Below, piece by piece: positions 40,641 through 49,154 of a stretch of DNA of 64,000 bases. The stretch spans positions 46,686 to 110,685 of the forward strand of contig JAEWRW010000006.1 in the NCBI GenBank assembly GCA_023398815.1, read 5' to 3'. Under the pieces are notes generated by a model. The model was not told where the DNA came from and searched no databases. It worked only from the letters and a program-made list of their open reading frames with translations. Within the stretch, counting starts at the first letter, position 1; each line of letters begins with the position of its first letter. This stretch comes from Bacillota bacterium. GTDB taxonomy: Bacteria > Bacillota > Clostridia > Christensenellales > UMGS416. The translations under genes and the position numbers were made by a program.

Positions 40641-41084
40641 ATGGACACCATCGACGAGAGGATATTGGAAGAGCTTACGGCCAACGGACGGGCCACAACC
40701 TCGGAGATTGGCCGACGGGTCAACCTTTCGGTGCCGGCGGTGGCCGAGCGCATCCGCAAGCTGCAGGACGCCGGCGTCATTGAGGGGTACGCGGCGCGCA
40801 TCCGCCGGGCAAAATCCCGCTACCGGCTGCTGGCCTTCGTGTCGGTGCGGCTGGCCGAGCCCGCGGCCATCACGCCCTTCTGCCAGGCCATGGCCCAGCA
40901 CCCCGCCGTGCTGGAGTGCCACCACATCGCCGGGGCGTTTGACTACCTGATGAAGGTGCAGGTGGCCGACACCGACGGCTTGGAGGAGTTCCTGTCCCAC
41001 GACCTCAAAGGTCAGGCCGGGGTGGCCGCGAGCAACACGATGGTGGTGCTCTCCACCGCCAAAGACCGCCCGGTGCGGTACTGA
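40641..41084 (+). CDS. Lrp/AsnC family transcriptional regulator
   Basis: A 147-residue feast/famine regulator: MDTIDERILEELTANGRATT, the recognition helix SVPAVAERIRKLQDAGVIEGY, and the AsnC ligand-binding domain with HHIAGAFDYLMKVQVAD. GGAGG eight bases before the ATG at 40641 sets the start. It is two bases upstream of a LysE-family exporter gene, so it most likely senses an amino acid and controls its export. No operator is obvious. Confidence 0.92.
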   Translation: MDTIDERILEELTANGRATTSEIGRRVNLSVPAVAERIRKLQDAGVIEGYAARIRRAKSRYRLLAFVSVRLAEPAAITPFCQAMAQHPAVLECHHIAGAFDYLMKVQVADTDGLEEFLSHDLKGQAGVAASNTMVVLSTAKDRPVRY

Positions 41085-41086
41085 CG

Positions 41087-41737
41087 ATGGGCCAGTTCTT
41101 CCTGCGCGGCTTGCGTCTGGGCATGCTGCTGCAGCTATCGGTGGGGCCGGTGTGCCTGTTCGTCCTGAACACCGCCAACGAGGGTGGCCTGTGGGTGGGG
41201 CTGGCGTCAGTGACCGCGGTGGCGCTGGTGGACGGGCTCTACCTCACACTGGCCGGGGCTGGGGTGGGCGCGCTGCTTACCCGCCCCCGCAGGCAGCGGG
41301 CTCTGCGGTGGCTGGGCTGCGGGGTGCTGGCACTCTTCGGCGCGGACACACTGCTGAGTGCAGCCGGCCACCCGTTGCTGGGCGGATTGGCGCTGCCCGC
41401 CGTGGCTGGTGGCCCCTTCCTGCAGGCGCTGGCATTCACGGCCTCCAACCCGCTGACAATTCTCTTTTGGGGCGGGGTCTTTGTGGCCGAGGCCCCCAGC
41501 GGCGGCAGGCAAGCTCTTGTTCCCTTCGCCCTGGGGTGCGTGGCGGCCACAGTGCTCTTCCTCTCGGCAGTGGCGGGGGCGGGAGCGCTGCTGGGGCGGT
41601 TTCTGCCGGCGGCGTTGCTCACCGCACTGAACGTGCTGGTGGGCGTGGCGCTGCTGGGGTTCGCCGGGCGGCTGGCGTGGCAGGCTTGGCGGGGAAGGGC
41701 TTCAAAGGCGGAGGAGCGGCCCGACGCACCTGCGTGA
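41087..41737 (+). CDS. LysE/RhtB family amino-acid exporter
   Basis: A 216-residue membrane protein with five to six hydrophobic helices. The N-terminal GLRLGMLLQLSVGPVCLFVL matches the LysE family start (usually SPGPN) and TASNPLTILFWGGVF the second conserved motif. It probably exports an amino acid. Its ATG is two bases after the Lrp stop with no independent ribosome site, so it is translationally coupled to the regulator. The C-terminal tail is charged. No clear terminator follows. Confidence 0.85.
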   Translation: MGQFFLRGLRLGMLLQLSVGPVCLFVLNTANEGGLWVGLASVTAVALVDGLYLTLAGAGVGALLTRPRRQRALRWLGCGVLALFGADTLLSAAGHPLLGGLALPAVAGGPFLQALAFTASNPLTILFWGGVFVAEAPSGGRQALVPFALGCVAATVLFLSAVAGAGALLGRFLPAALLTALNVLVGVALLGFAGRLAWQAWRGRASKAEERPDAPA

Positions 41738-41869
41738 CACAGTCAAAAAGGCTACACCCTTTGGGGTGGGTGGCGGGGAGAACTACTTGTGGGAGAGAAA
41801 CACTTCTGAAAAACTGAGGTGTCTTTATGATGATTTTGCAATAATGAAGTTAATCGCTTCATGTCATGC
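41738..41869. other. transition to an AT-rich segment
   Basis: 132 bases after the LysE gene, in which base composition changes from GC-rich to AT-rich. A small CACCC/GGGTG hairpin near 41756 is the only structure I see. Confidence 0.35.
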
Positions 41870-42430
41870 TTATACTGCGTTGTAATCCTTGGCTAAGATG
41901 GCATACATAGCGCTATCACATCGCCCGTGATTGTTCCAATCAGCTTCACGATGGGTACCCTCATATTTTAGGCCACATTTCATCATTACCTTTCCGGAAT
42001 TAGGGTTCTTAGGGTCATGGCGTGATTCAATACGATTGATACCTACTTCCTCAAAAAAGAACTTTATAAGTGCAGCCAAAGCTTCAGATGTAATTCCTTG
42101 CTTCCACCATTTTTTCCCTATGCAATATCCTATATGTACCATTTCAACAGAGTCATCTTTATGAACAACCGCTATACTGCCAATCGGTGTATCTCCATTT
42201 TCTTTCAAGACAATAGCCCACTGATAATAGTCGTCTTTACCATATTGGTTAGTCCAATCAGTTAATACTGTTTTGCTAATTTCAATCGTTTTATGATATG
42301 GCCACATCAAATATTTCGTAACATCGGGGTCGCTTGCCCAATTACTATACATAGCCTCGGCATCACCAATAACGAATTGCCGTAGTATCAATCTATCGGT
42401 TTCAAGTCTTTTTGTGCCTTGATGTTTCAT
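41870..42430 (-). CDS. RimJ/RimL-type GNAT acetyltransferase, AT-rich and probably acquired
   Basis: A 186-residue GNAT of the RimJ/RimL group: LETDRLILRQFVIGDAEAMY at the N terminus, WAIVLKENGDTPIGSIAV, the acetyl-CoA loop IGKKWWKQGITSEALAALI and NSGKVMMKCGLKYEG. It acetylates protein N termini or small amines, including some antibiotics. The gene and its flanks are markedly AT-rich (about 40% GC by eye against about 65% around), with codon use (TAT, AAA, GAT, ATA) unlike its neighbours, pointing to recent transfer. GAGGCG precedes the ATG. No mobile-element genes are beside it. Confidence 0.85.
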   Translation of the reverse strand: MKHQGTKRLETDRLILRQFVIGDAEAMYSNWASDPDVTKYLMWPYHKTIEISKTVLTDWTNQYGKDDYYQWAIVLKENGDTPIGSIAVVHKDDSVEMVHIGYCIGKKWWKQGITSEALAALIKFFFEEVGINRIESRHDPKNPNSGKVMMKCGLKYEGTHREADWNNHGRCDSAMYAILAKDYNAV

Positions 42431-42664
42431 CTCAACGCCTCATGTCCATTATACAAATAACCTGTAGTTCAAAACTACCAAACAAATTACCGTCTATCTA
42501 TGAACATTATAACATAGGGTCTGGGGCTTTCACCCGTGGAAATTGCCTTTTTGCATCCAAATGCGATGCACGGGCAAAGGAAAAGGCGACGGGCCAAAGC
42601 CTGTCACCTTACCATACTCCTCTATGAAAGCCACATTCTAGGGTGCGGCCTTTTGTTTATCCGT
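42431..42664. other. intergenic region, AT-rich then normal
   Basis: 234 bases. The left half holds AT-rich promoter-like sequence for the acetyltransferase (minus-strand TATAAT near 42441); the right half holds a run with AAAGGCCGCACCC on the minus strand, possibly a weak terminator for the LacI gene. No gene seen. Confidence 0.4.
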
Positions 42665-43771
42665 TCACCGTGGGGCTGCTTGCCCTGCTGTGCCCTGCGC
42701 CCCCCGCTTGCCGCAGCAACTGCCCTGCCCATCAGTGGGCTCAACGGTCACCCCGAATGGCGGCGCGGTGGTGCCGCGAACGATGAGCTCGGTGCCCAGG
42801 AGGCGCTTTCCGGCGATGCACTCCCGGCCATCCATGCGGGCCAGCAGCTCCTGCATGGCCAGGTGGGCCATCTGCTCGGCGGGCTGATTGGTGGTGGTGA
42901 GGCCGGGCGACAGGTTGGCGGCCGAGGGCATGTTGTCGTGCCCCACGATGGACAGATCCTCCGGCACCCGCAGGCCCAGCTGCCATGCGGCGCTCAGCAG
43001 CCCCATGGCCATGTCGTCGTTGTAGCAGAGGAACGCCGTGGGCCGGTCGGGGCGGCTCAGCACCGGCAGCATGGCTTCCTTGGCGCTGGGCAGGGTGGGC
43101 AGGTCGGCCTGCACCTCCCACCAGGGCTCCACCGGCAGGCCCGCCTGGTGCATGGCCTTGCGCCAGCCGGTCTGCATGCCCAGGGCCGCGCCCTCGTCCT
43201 GCTCGCGCAGGAAACCGATGCGCTGGTGCCCCAGCCGCAGCAGGTGCCGCGCGGCGATGCGCCCGGCCCCCTCCTGGTCGCTGGCCACCACAATGCTGTC
43301 GGGCATGTAGCACTCAATGCCGACCATGGGGTAGTCCGTCTCCAACAGGCCGGCGTAGAGCACCTCATCCCGGGCGTGAACGTCGCCCCCCAGGAAGATG
43401 ATGCCACTCATGCGCTGCTCCTGCACCGTCTCCAGCACGGCGCGGTAGCGCTCGCGGCCCTCCTCCCCCGTCTCGGAGAGGATGAAGACGCAGGAGATGA
43501 GCTTCTGAGCAAAGAGCTCATTCTCCAGGCTCGTAATGACCCGCACCCAGGTCTCGTTGAGGGCGCAATCCACAATGAGGGCCACCATATCTACCTTGCG
43601 GCGGATGAGTGCCCGAGCGGTGGGGTCGGGCCGGTAGCCCAGCTCGTCCACCGCCTGCTTGATGCGCTCCATGGCCTCGGCACTGACGTAGCCCTTGTTG
43701 TTCATCGCCCGCGAGACGGTGGACACGCCCACCCGCGCCCGCTTGGCAACGTCCTTGATCGTCACACCCAT
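42665..43771 (-). CDS. LacI family transcriptional regulator
   Basis: A 368-residue LacI/GalR regulator: HTH TIKDVAKRARVGVSTVSRAM with hinge YRPDPTARAL, then the periplasmic-binding-like sensor domain (MVALIVDC, IIFLGGDVH, VVASDQEGAGRIAARHLL, RIGFLREQ, AFLCYNDDMAMG, LSIVGHDNMP, TTTNQP). The last 30 residues are a Gly/Cys-rich extension beyond the usual end. AGAGGAG precedes the ATG. It lies 57 bases downstream of the GH2 gene on the same strand, so it is co-transcribed with the mannosidase it probably controls. Confidence 0.93.
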   Translation of the reverse strand: MGVTIKDVAKRARVGVSTVSRAMNNKGYVSAEAMERIKQAVDELGYRPDPTARALIRRKVDMVALIVDCALNETWVRVITSLENELFAQKLISCVFILSETGEEGRERYRAVLETVQEQRMSGIIFLGGDVHARDEVLYAGLLETDYPMVGIECYMPDSIVVASDQEGAGRIAARHLLRLGHQRIGFLREQDEGAALGMQTGWRKAMHQAGLPVEPWWEVQADLPTLPSAKEAMLPVLSRPDRPTAFLCYNDDMAMGLLSAAWQLGLRVPEDLSIVGHDNMPSAANLSPGLTTTNQPAEQMAHLAMQELLARMDGRECIAGKRLLGTELIVRGTTAPPFGVTVEPTDGQGSCCGKRGAQGTAGQAAPR

Positions 43772-43828
43772 TTCAAATCTCCTCTTCCACCGGGCCGCGA
43801 CAGGCAGTGGCGGCCCAAAGCCCTTCCA

Positions 43829-46309
43829 TTACAGGCAGCGAACCTCAACCGTGCGGCCGGCCGCACCACGGGCGACCACCGTGCGGCTATCCCCAGGCAG
43901 CAGGTCGAAATACTCGTCGGAGGTCACCACGTCGCCACCGAAGCCAAAGTACACATGGTGGGCCCAGCTCTGCGCCCGCACGGTGAACACGAGATCCGCG
44001 CCCTCGTCGCGCTGGTCGGTCACTACCACATCGCCCTGGCCGGCAGCCAGTTGCCGACGGGGCAGGCGGTGCAGGGTGACCGTCTCCACCCCCTCGGCCC
44101 GGGCAAACCACAGGCCATCACGGGCATCACGGTCGCCCAGCGGGAAGCGCAGCATCTCAGCTTTGTGGAAAGGTGGCAGCACGACCTCGCGGGTCTCGGT
44201 CTCCCGTTCCTCCCCGTCAAAGGACGTATATCCGTATTCCACCGTCAGCCGCAGGGGCTCGGCGGTCTCGTTCTGCCCCACCACGAAGGCCTCGTTGCCC
44301 TCGGTGCGGATGGTGAGCTTGCGCGGGGCAAAAGCCCGCCGCACGGCGTAGTAGCTGGGTTTGCGCCGGAGGTAGTAATCGACGATCGTCCAGCCCGTTT
44401 CGCCCCAGCAGTCGTTGTACATCCAAAAGAGCGAGCCCCAGCAATCCCGGTGGCTGCGCAGTGCCTCCAGCGAGTAGCCCAGCATCAGCGCCTGCACGGC
44501 ACTGGCATAGCGCAGGTAGTCGGTGAGCGACAGCTCCTCCGGGTCGGTGTAATGCTTGGCAATGCCGGCCGCCACCGTGTGCTTTTCAAAGGTGTTGTTG
44601 TGCAGGTCCCAAATGGTGCCATCCCGGTTGATGGGCGCGCCGCCGAAATACTCCCGGATGGACTCAATGGCGCAGGGGCCGGGGTAGCCATACTCCGACA
44701 CGAACTTGCTGGCGACGGCGTCGTACTCCTCGGGGGTAATGCGCCGTTCCATCTCCGGGTGCATCATGCAGTCCCCCCAGTGGTGGCGGTCGCCGACCTC
44801 ATGGCTGTTGGCGTCCGGCCCGCCGTAGGGTGAAGACGCCCAGTAGGGCACCTGGGGCGCGCAGCGCCGCACCACCACCGGGGCCAGCTGGTTGTACACC
44901 CACAGGCCGCCCAGCTTTTCACCGTAGGGCAGGAAGATCTGCTGGTTCTCGTTGTTGCCGCAGAAGAGGGCCAGCGACGCGCGGCTCCCGAGCCGCCGCG
45001 TCTGGTGGATGAGCTCCCGCTCCACCAGGGTGCGGAAGTCCTCCCGGTGGTCGGGCACCAGGGAGCAGCCAAACATGAAGTCCTGCCAGACCAGAATGCC
45101 CAACCGGTCGCAGAGGTCATAGAAAATCTCCCGTTCGTAGAGCCCACCGCCCCACACCCGCAGCATGGTGAAGTGGGCCCCGGCGGCCTCCTGCAGTAGA
45201 GTCTCGTATTTGCTGTCGGGGATGCGCTGGTACAGGCTGTCACAAGGGACCCAATTGCCGCCCTTGGCCTGCACCGGCACGCCGTTGACGACAAACCGGA
45301 ACCGCCGGCTGTCCTCGTCGATGCGGGCGGTGTCCAGCGCCAGCGTGCGGATGCCCACAGTCTTGGTCAGCGTCTCCTCCGCCCCGCCGGCCCGCGCCGT
45401 CACTGTGAGGGTGTAGAGCGGCTGGGCCCCGTAGCCATTGGGCCACCACAGCTGCGCATCCTCCACCGCCAGGGCAAAGGAGAAGAAGTTGACGCCGGAC
45501 TGCAACAGCGCATCTCTCGCCTGGGCCCGGGCCACCACATGGCCGCCCAGGGCAAGGGTGGCCTCCACGTCGCCATCCTGGGTGGCGATGGGCAGCAGGC
45601 TTTCCACCTCGGCATCCACCCGCACGGTGGCGTTGCCCTCATGAAGGCCGGTGGTGGCGAAGGTGGCGTGCCGCACGGCCACCCGCCGGAAGCCCCGCAG
45701 CGTGGCAGAGCCCATGCCGCAGGTGACGCAGCGGGGGCCCCAATCCCACCCCACGGTGTACTGGGGCTTGCGCAGGAAGGCTCGGCGGCGGTCGCCGCGC
45801 TCGGGGCAGCCGTTGCTCTCCTCGGTGCACACGGCCCAGTCAATGCTGGCGAGGTCCTCGTCGGTCACCCGCTCCAGCCCGCACGTCAGGCGCACCGTCA
45901 GGCGGTTCGCGCCGGGGCGCAGGGCATGGCGCACATCGCAAACGAAGGGGAAGTGCACGCTGTCGTGCCGCCCCAGCGGCAGGCCATTGAGGGCCACATC
46001 CGCGCCAAAATCCAGCCGGTCAAGCGTCAGCTCCACCCGGTCCCAGTCTCCGCCGTCCCAGGTAAAATCGCGCACGAACCACCAGGAGCGCTGCTCCACC
46101 CAGCGGCTCTGCTCGTAGCGGTCACCGACCACCGGGTCGCCCACCCGCCCGGCCGCCATGAGAGGCATGCGCACATCGCAGGGCAGGCTGCAGGGCAGCG
46201 CTTCCCGCAGGCGCTCCAACACCAGGGGCAGGCGGTCGGCCTGCCAGTGCAGCGGCGCTTCCACCAGTTTCCAGTCATTGTTCAGCGTCAGTTCCATATT
46301 CTCTCCCAT
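43829..46309 (-). CDS. GH2 family beta-mannosidase
   Basis: An 826-residue glycoside hydrolase of the beta-mannosidase branch of GH2: an N-terminal sugar-binding domain (NNDWKLVEAP, LDFGADVALNGLPLG), immunoglobulin-like domain, and a TIM barrel with the acid/base Glu in LFCGNNENQ near residue 450 and the nucleophile Glu in SEYGYPG near residue 538; FTMLRVWGGGLYERE is another signature. No signal peptide, so it hydrolyses imported manno-oligosaccharides. The ATG at 46309 has GGTGG upstream; a second ATG 12 bases on is possible. No transporter or mannan endo-hydrolase is adjacent. Confidence 0.92.
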   Translation of the reverse strand: MGENMELTLNNDWKLVEAPLHWQADRLPLVLERLREALPCSLPCDVRMPLMAAGRVGDPVVGDRYEQSRWVEQRSWWFVRDFTWDGGDWDRVELTLDRLDFGADVALNGLPLGRHDSVHFPFVCDVRHALRPGANRLTVRLTCGLERVTDEDLASIDWAVCTEESNGCPERGDRRRAFLRKPQYTVGWDWGPRCVTCGMGSATLRGFRRVAVRHATFATTGLHEGNATVRVDAEVESLLPIATQDGDVEATLALGGHVVARAQARDALLQSGVNFFSFALAVEDAQLWWPNGYGAQPLYTLTVTARAGGAEETLTKTVGIRTLALDTARIDEDSRRFRFVVNGVPVQAKGGNWVPCDSLYQRIPDSKYETLLQEAAGAHFTMLRVWGGGLYEREIFYDLCDRLGILVWQDFMFGCSLVPDHREDFRTLVERELIHQTRRLGSRASLALFCGNNENQQIFLPYGEKLGGLWVYNQLAPVVVRRCAPQVPYWASSPYGGPDANSHEVGDRHHWGDCMMHPEMERRITPEEYDAVASKFVSEYGYPGPCAIESIREYFGGAPINRDGTIWDLHNNTFEKHTVAAGIAKHYTDPEELSLTDYLRYASAVQALMLGYSLEALRSHRDCWGSLFWMYNDCWGETGWTIVDYYLRRKPSYYAVRRAFAPRKLTIRTEGNEAFVVGQNETAEPLRLTVEYGYTSFDGEERETETREVVLPPFHKAEMLRFPLGDRDARDGLWFARAEGVETVTLHRLPRRQLAAGQGDVVVTDQRDEGADLVFTVRAQSWAHHVYFGFGGDVVTSDEYFDLLPGDSRTVVARGAAGRTVEVRCL

Positions 46310-46471
46310 TCCGTTCCACCCCTACAGGGTGGAACACCCCATATGAAATGCACATGAAAATGAAAAAGCAACGGAGCACGCAACCATTCCGTCTGCCAAC
46401 CTGCCGGCAAAAAGCCGGATGTGGTTACCGGATGGAATGTGTTTCCGCTTCAGTTGACACCGCAAGGGTAC

Positions 46472-46485
46472 TGGTATCGTTGCCA
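46472..46485. promoter_or_regulatory. candidate LacI-family operator upstream of the GH2 gene
   Basis: TGGTATCGTTGCCA fits the generic LacI-family pattern TGNNANCGNTNNCA with the central CG. A related half (GGTATCATTG at 46507-46516) lies 34 bases away. The site is about 160 bases upstream of the GH2 start. Confidence 0.5.
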
Positions 46486-46566
46486 GCTGCCTCGCCGTAT
46501 GAAATCGGTATCATTGTAAATCGATTCATCAATGTGCGCAAGTGGAGAAAGGTACGGACAATCGGG

Positions 46567-46872
46567 TTATTTGCACAATTTCAGCATGGTCTCAATGGCT
46601 TCGTCCATGGCCTCCTCGTTGCCGGCTTGAACCTCGGCAACCAGGCAGGTTTTCATATGGGATTTCATGAGCTCTATGCCAAAACTGCGCAGGCCCTGCT
46701 GGGCGGCGGCCACCTGGGTCAGGATGTCCGTGCAGTAGCGCTCGTCCTCCAGCATGGCGCGGATGCCCTTGATCTGCCCCTCAATGCGATTGAGGCGGCT
46801 GACCAGCTTTGTCATTTCTTCCGGTTCCCGTTCGCGCCGGCGTTCGGGGTGGCAGTGTTCACAAGATTTCAT
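46567..46872 (-). CDS. CsoR/FrmR family metal- or formaldehyde-sensing repressor
   Basis: A 101-residue all-helical DUF156 repressor. The sensor residues C47, H72 and C76 have the same spacing as the copper ligands of CsoR (Cys-x24-His-x3-Cys), favouring copper over nickel or formaldehyde sensing. An N-terminal extension CEHCHPE adds two Cys and two His. AAGGGGG precedes the ATG, with a TTGCCA-N17-TATACT promoter. No copper ATPase or CopZ gene is adjacent. Confidence 0.88.
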   Translation of the reverse strand: MKSCEHCHPERRREREPEEMTKLVSRLNRIEGQIKGIRAMLEDERYCTDILTQVAAAQQGLRSFGIELMKSHMKTCLVAEVQAGNEEAMDEAIETMLKLCK

Positions 46873-46892
46873 GGGTCATCCCCCTTTTCTCA

Positions 46893-46921
46893 AGTATAGG
46901 GTGTGAGGCCGTCGTTGGCAA
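46893..46921 (-). promoter_or_regulatory. promoter of the csoR-like gene
   Basis: Minus-strand TTGCCA (46916-46921), 17-base spacer, TATACT (46893-46898), just upstream of the ribosome site. Confidence 0.65.
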
Positions 46922-47010
46922 TGCAGGGTTTTTTCCAACCGGCGGCGAATACACGGCAATGCCAAAACGATGTGACACGCCTCCTCCAATGGGGCGGGAA
47001 AGGATTTGCC

Positions 47011-48456
47011 ATGCGAACCGAATTGCCGCGCAGCACACCGGAGGCCCAGGGGATTCCCTCGGCCGCCATCAATGCCTTCCTGGATGCCATGGGCAAGACC
47101 GACCTGGAGCTGCACGGGCTCATGGTGCTGCGCCACGGCCATGTGGTGGCCGAAGGCTGGTGGAGCCCCTACCGTGCCGACCTGCGGCACATGCTCTTCT
47201 CCCTCAGTAAGAGCTTCACCTCCACCGCCGTGGGTTTCGCCGTCACCGAAGGCTTGCTGACCGTGGAAGACCGGCTGGTTGACTACTTCCCGGAGTACAA
47301 GGACAAGCTCGACCCCCTGTGGGAGAAGCTCAAACTCAAGCACCTGCTGATGATGGGCACCGGCCACCAGACCGACACGATGGACTTCATCATGAAGAAT
47401 CCCAACGGCAACTGGGCCGAGGGGTTCTTCCAAACGCCGCTGGTCTTTGAGCCCGGCACCCACTTCCTCTACAACACCGGGGCGACGTACATGCTCTCCG
47501 CCGTGGTGCAGAAGGTGACCGGACAGCGCCTGCTCGACTACCTGACCCCCCGGCTCTTCCAGCCCCTGGGCATCGAGGGCCCGCTGTGGGAGCAGAGCCC
47601 CCAGGGCATCGACGCGGGCGGGTTTGGGCTGGCCATCCGCACCGAGGACATCGCCCGCTTTGGGCAATTCCTGCTGCAGCGCGGCCAGTGGCAGGGCAAG
47701 CAACTCATCCCCGGTGCCTGGATAGACGAAGCCACCGCCAAGCACATTGAAAACGGCCCCAACGAGGGTGCTGACTGGGCGATGGGCTACGGCTACCAGT
47801 TCTGGCGCTGCCAGCCCGCGGGCGTCTACCGCGGTGACGGCGCGTTTGGCCAGTTCTGCATCGTCTCCCCCAGTCAGGATCTGGTCATTGCCATCAACAG
47901 CGGCCTCAATGACATGCAGAAGGTGATGACCAACCTGTGGGCCCACCTGCTGCCGGCCCTGACGGACAGTCTGCCCGAGGACCCTGCCGCCAGCACGGCC
48001 CTGCGCAAGCGCCTCAATGGCCTGCACTATGACCCGCCAAAGGCCTGCCGCCTGCCCGAGCGGGAGCGCGCCATCGACGGGCGGCGCTATGCCTTCCAGC
48101 CCAACGACCTTGGCTATAAGGCCATGACCTTCTCCTTCCAACCTGAGGGCTGCACTGTAACCGCTGAGACCGAAAAGGGCACCGCCGCGCTGCTGCTGGG
48201 CAGCGGGCAGTGGCTCATCGGCCGGGACGAGGGCTTTGTGACCGTGCCCCTGGGCCCTGATGGCACCCTGGCGGAGACCGCCGCCGCCTTCACCTGGCAG
48301 GACGGCCATCTGACGCTCATCCTCCGGCGCATCCAGTCGCCCTTCGTGCTGACGGTCACGGCCAGCTTTGAGGGCGACACCCTGACGATTGACGCCCGCG
48401 ACAACGCCAGCTTCGGCCCCACCGAGCACCCGGCGCTGACGGCCACGGCCCAATAG
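47011..48456 (+). CDS. serine hydrolase of the beta-lactamase / PBP4* family
   Basis: A 481-residue class-C beta-lactamase-like protein with no signal peptide. The catalytic SxxK is in FSLSKSFTS (about residues 70-78), the Tyr-x-Asn-type motif in YNTGATYML, and a GDGAFGQF segment replaces the usual HxG or KTG. The C-terminal 130 residues form a beta-rich domain as in some esterases of this family. Likely an esterase or amidase rather than an antibiotic-resistance enzyme. AAAGGA before the ATG at 47011 sets the start. A strong terminator follows. Confidence 0.85.
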   Translation: MRTELPRSTPEAQGIPSAAINAFLDAMGKTDLELHGLMVLRHGHVVAEGWWSPYRADLRHMLFSLSKSFTSTAVGFAVTEGLLTVEDRLVDYFPEYKDKLDPLWEKLKLKHLLMMGTGHQTDTMDFIMKNPNGNWAEGFFQTPLVFEPGTHFLYNTGATYMLSAVVQKVTGQRLLDYLTPRLFQPLGIEGPLWEQSPQGIDAGGFGLAIRTEDIARFGQFLLQRGQWQGKQLIPGAWIDEATAKHIENGPNEGADWAMGYGYQFWRCQPAGVYRGDGAFGQFCIVSPSQDLVIAINSGLNDMQKVMTNLWAHLLPALTDSLPEDPAASTALRKRLNGLHYDPPKACRLPERERAIDGRRYAFQPNDLGYKAMTFSFQPEGCTVTAETEKGTAALLLGSGQWLIGRDEGFVTVPLGPDGTLAETAAAFTWQDGHLTLILRRIQSPFVLTVTASFEGDTLTIDARDNASFGPTEHPALTATAQ

Positions 48457-48482
48457 AAACGGATCTATCCTCGCATCCACGG

Positions 48483-48520
48483 CGCGCCACAGTGCATTGT
48501 CGCTGTGGCGCGTCCTTTTT
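48483..48520 (+). terminator. terminator of the serine hydrolase gene
   Basis: CGCGCCACAG (48483-48492) pairs with CTGTGGCGCG (48503-48512), followed by TCCTTTTTG. Confidence 0.88.
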
Positions 48521-48546
48521 GCCTGGGGGTGACTCCTTCCCGTTAA

Positions 48547-48575
48547 TTGACACCACCGCCCATCCATGGTATAGT
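48547..48575 (+). promoter_or_regulatory. promoter of the EamA-type transporter gene
   Basis: TTGACA (48547-48552), 17-base spacer, TATAGT (48570-48575). The transcript would start near 48582, giving a leader of about 70 bases. Confidence 0.75.
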
Positions 48576-48584
48576 GCCAAAAAC

Positions 48585-48645
48585 AGCGGGTGAACACCTA
48601 CCGCAAACAAGGTTCCTTGTTTGCGGTTTTGTTTTTTGGGGGGGC
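48585..48645 (+). promoter_or_regulatory. attenuator-like leader of the EamA-type transporter
   Basis: The leader holds a perfect 12-bp terminator hairpin (CCGCAAACAAGG, TT loop, complement; 48601-48626) followed by TTTTGTTTTTT, placed directly before a run of seven G that is the only ribosome site. An upstream hairpin (GCGG-GTG-AA-CAC-CTA-CCGC, 48586-48604) uses the same CCGC and would exclude the terminator. That layout is typical of a riboswitch or attenuator, although no known aptamer is recognised. Confidence 0.55.
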
Positions 48646-48654
48646 ATGTGGATC

Positions 48655-49080
48655 ATGTGGAATGTTCTTTGGCCGGTACTGCTCGTCGTGGGTGCCAACA
48701 CGCTGTACAACGTGTGCGCGAAATCCACACCGGCAGGCGCGAACGCATTTGCTTCGCTCTCGGTCACCTATTTCTTGGCCTCCGTTCTGTCCGTGGTGCT
48801 GTACTACCTCACCGGGAACCAGAAAAACCTGCTGGCCGAGTTCTCCAAGGTCAACTGGACCTCGGCAGCGCTGGCCCTGGCCATCATCGGGCTGGAGTTT
48901 GGCTACATCAACCTCTACCGCGTGGGCTGGAAGGTGAGCGTTGGCTCCCTGGTCGCCAACATCAGCCTGGCTTGCGTGTTGTTAGTGGTGGGTTTGCTGT
49001 TTTACAAGGAGGCCGTCTCCCTGCGGCAGATGGTCGGGATGCTGGTGTGCGCGGTGGGCCTGTTCCTCATCACCAAATAG
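48655..49080 (+). CDS. EamA/DMT-type small transporter
   Basis: A 141-residue membrane protein with four to five hydrophobic helices, resembling a half-size member of the drug/metabolite transporter superfamily (single EamA repeat): NVLWPVLLVVGANTLYNVCA, LEFGYINLYRVGWKVSVG and the C-terminal MVGMLVCAVGLFLITK. It would work as a dimer. Two in-frame ATGs nine bases apart follow the G run; the second gives usable spacing. The gene follows an attenuator-like leader, so expression probably depends on a ligand; the substrate is unknown. Confidence 0.78.
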   Translation: MWNVLWPVLLVVGANTLYNVCAKSTPAGANAFASLSVTYFLASVLSVVLYYLTGNQKNLLAEFSKVNWTSAALALAIIGLEFGYINLYRVGWKVSVGSLVANISLACVLLVVGLLFYKEAVSLRQMVGMLVCAVGLFLITK

Positions 49081-49154
49081 CACTTCCCCGCTGAAGCCCC
49101 GGCCATGGTGTGGCGCTGGAGACCCATACTCCCTCCCTATCCGTGTTCAACATG

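Noticed and set aside
42536..44833. A 765-codon plus-strand frame
   Set aside because: Antisense to the LacI and GH2 genes, both with complete family motifs.
46454..46480. A TTGACA followed by TATCGT on the plus strand
   Set aside because: Spacing is 15 bases and the first plus-strand gene is 500 bases away, across the antisense csoR-like gene; more likely part of the operator region.
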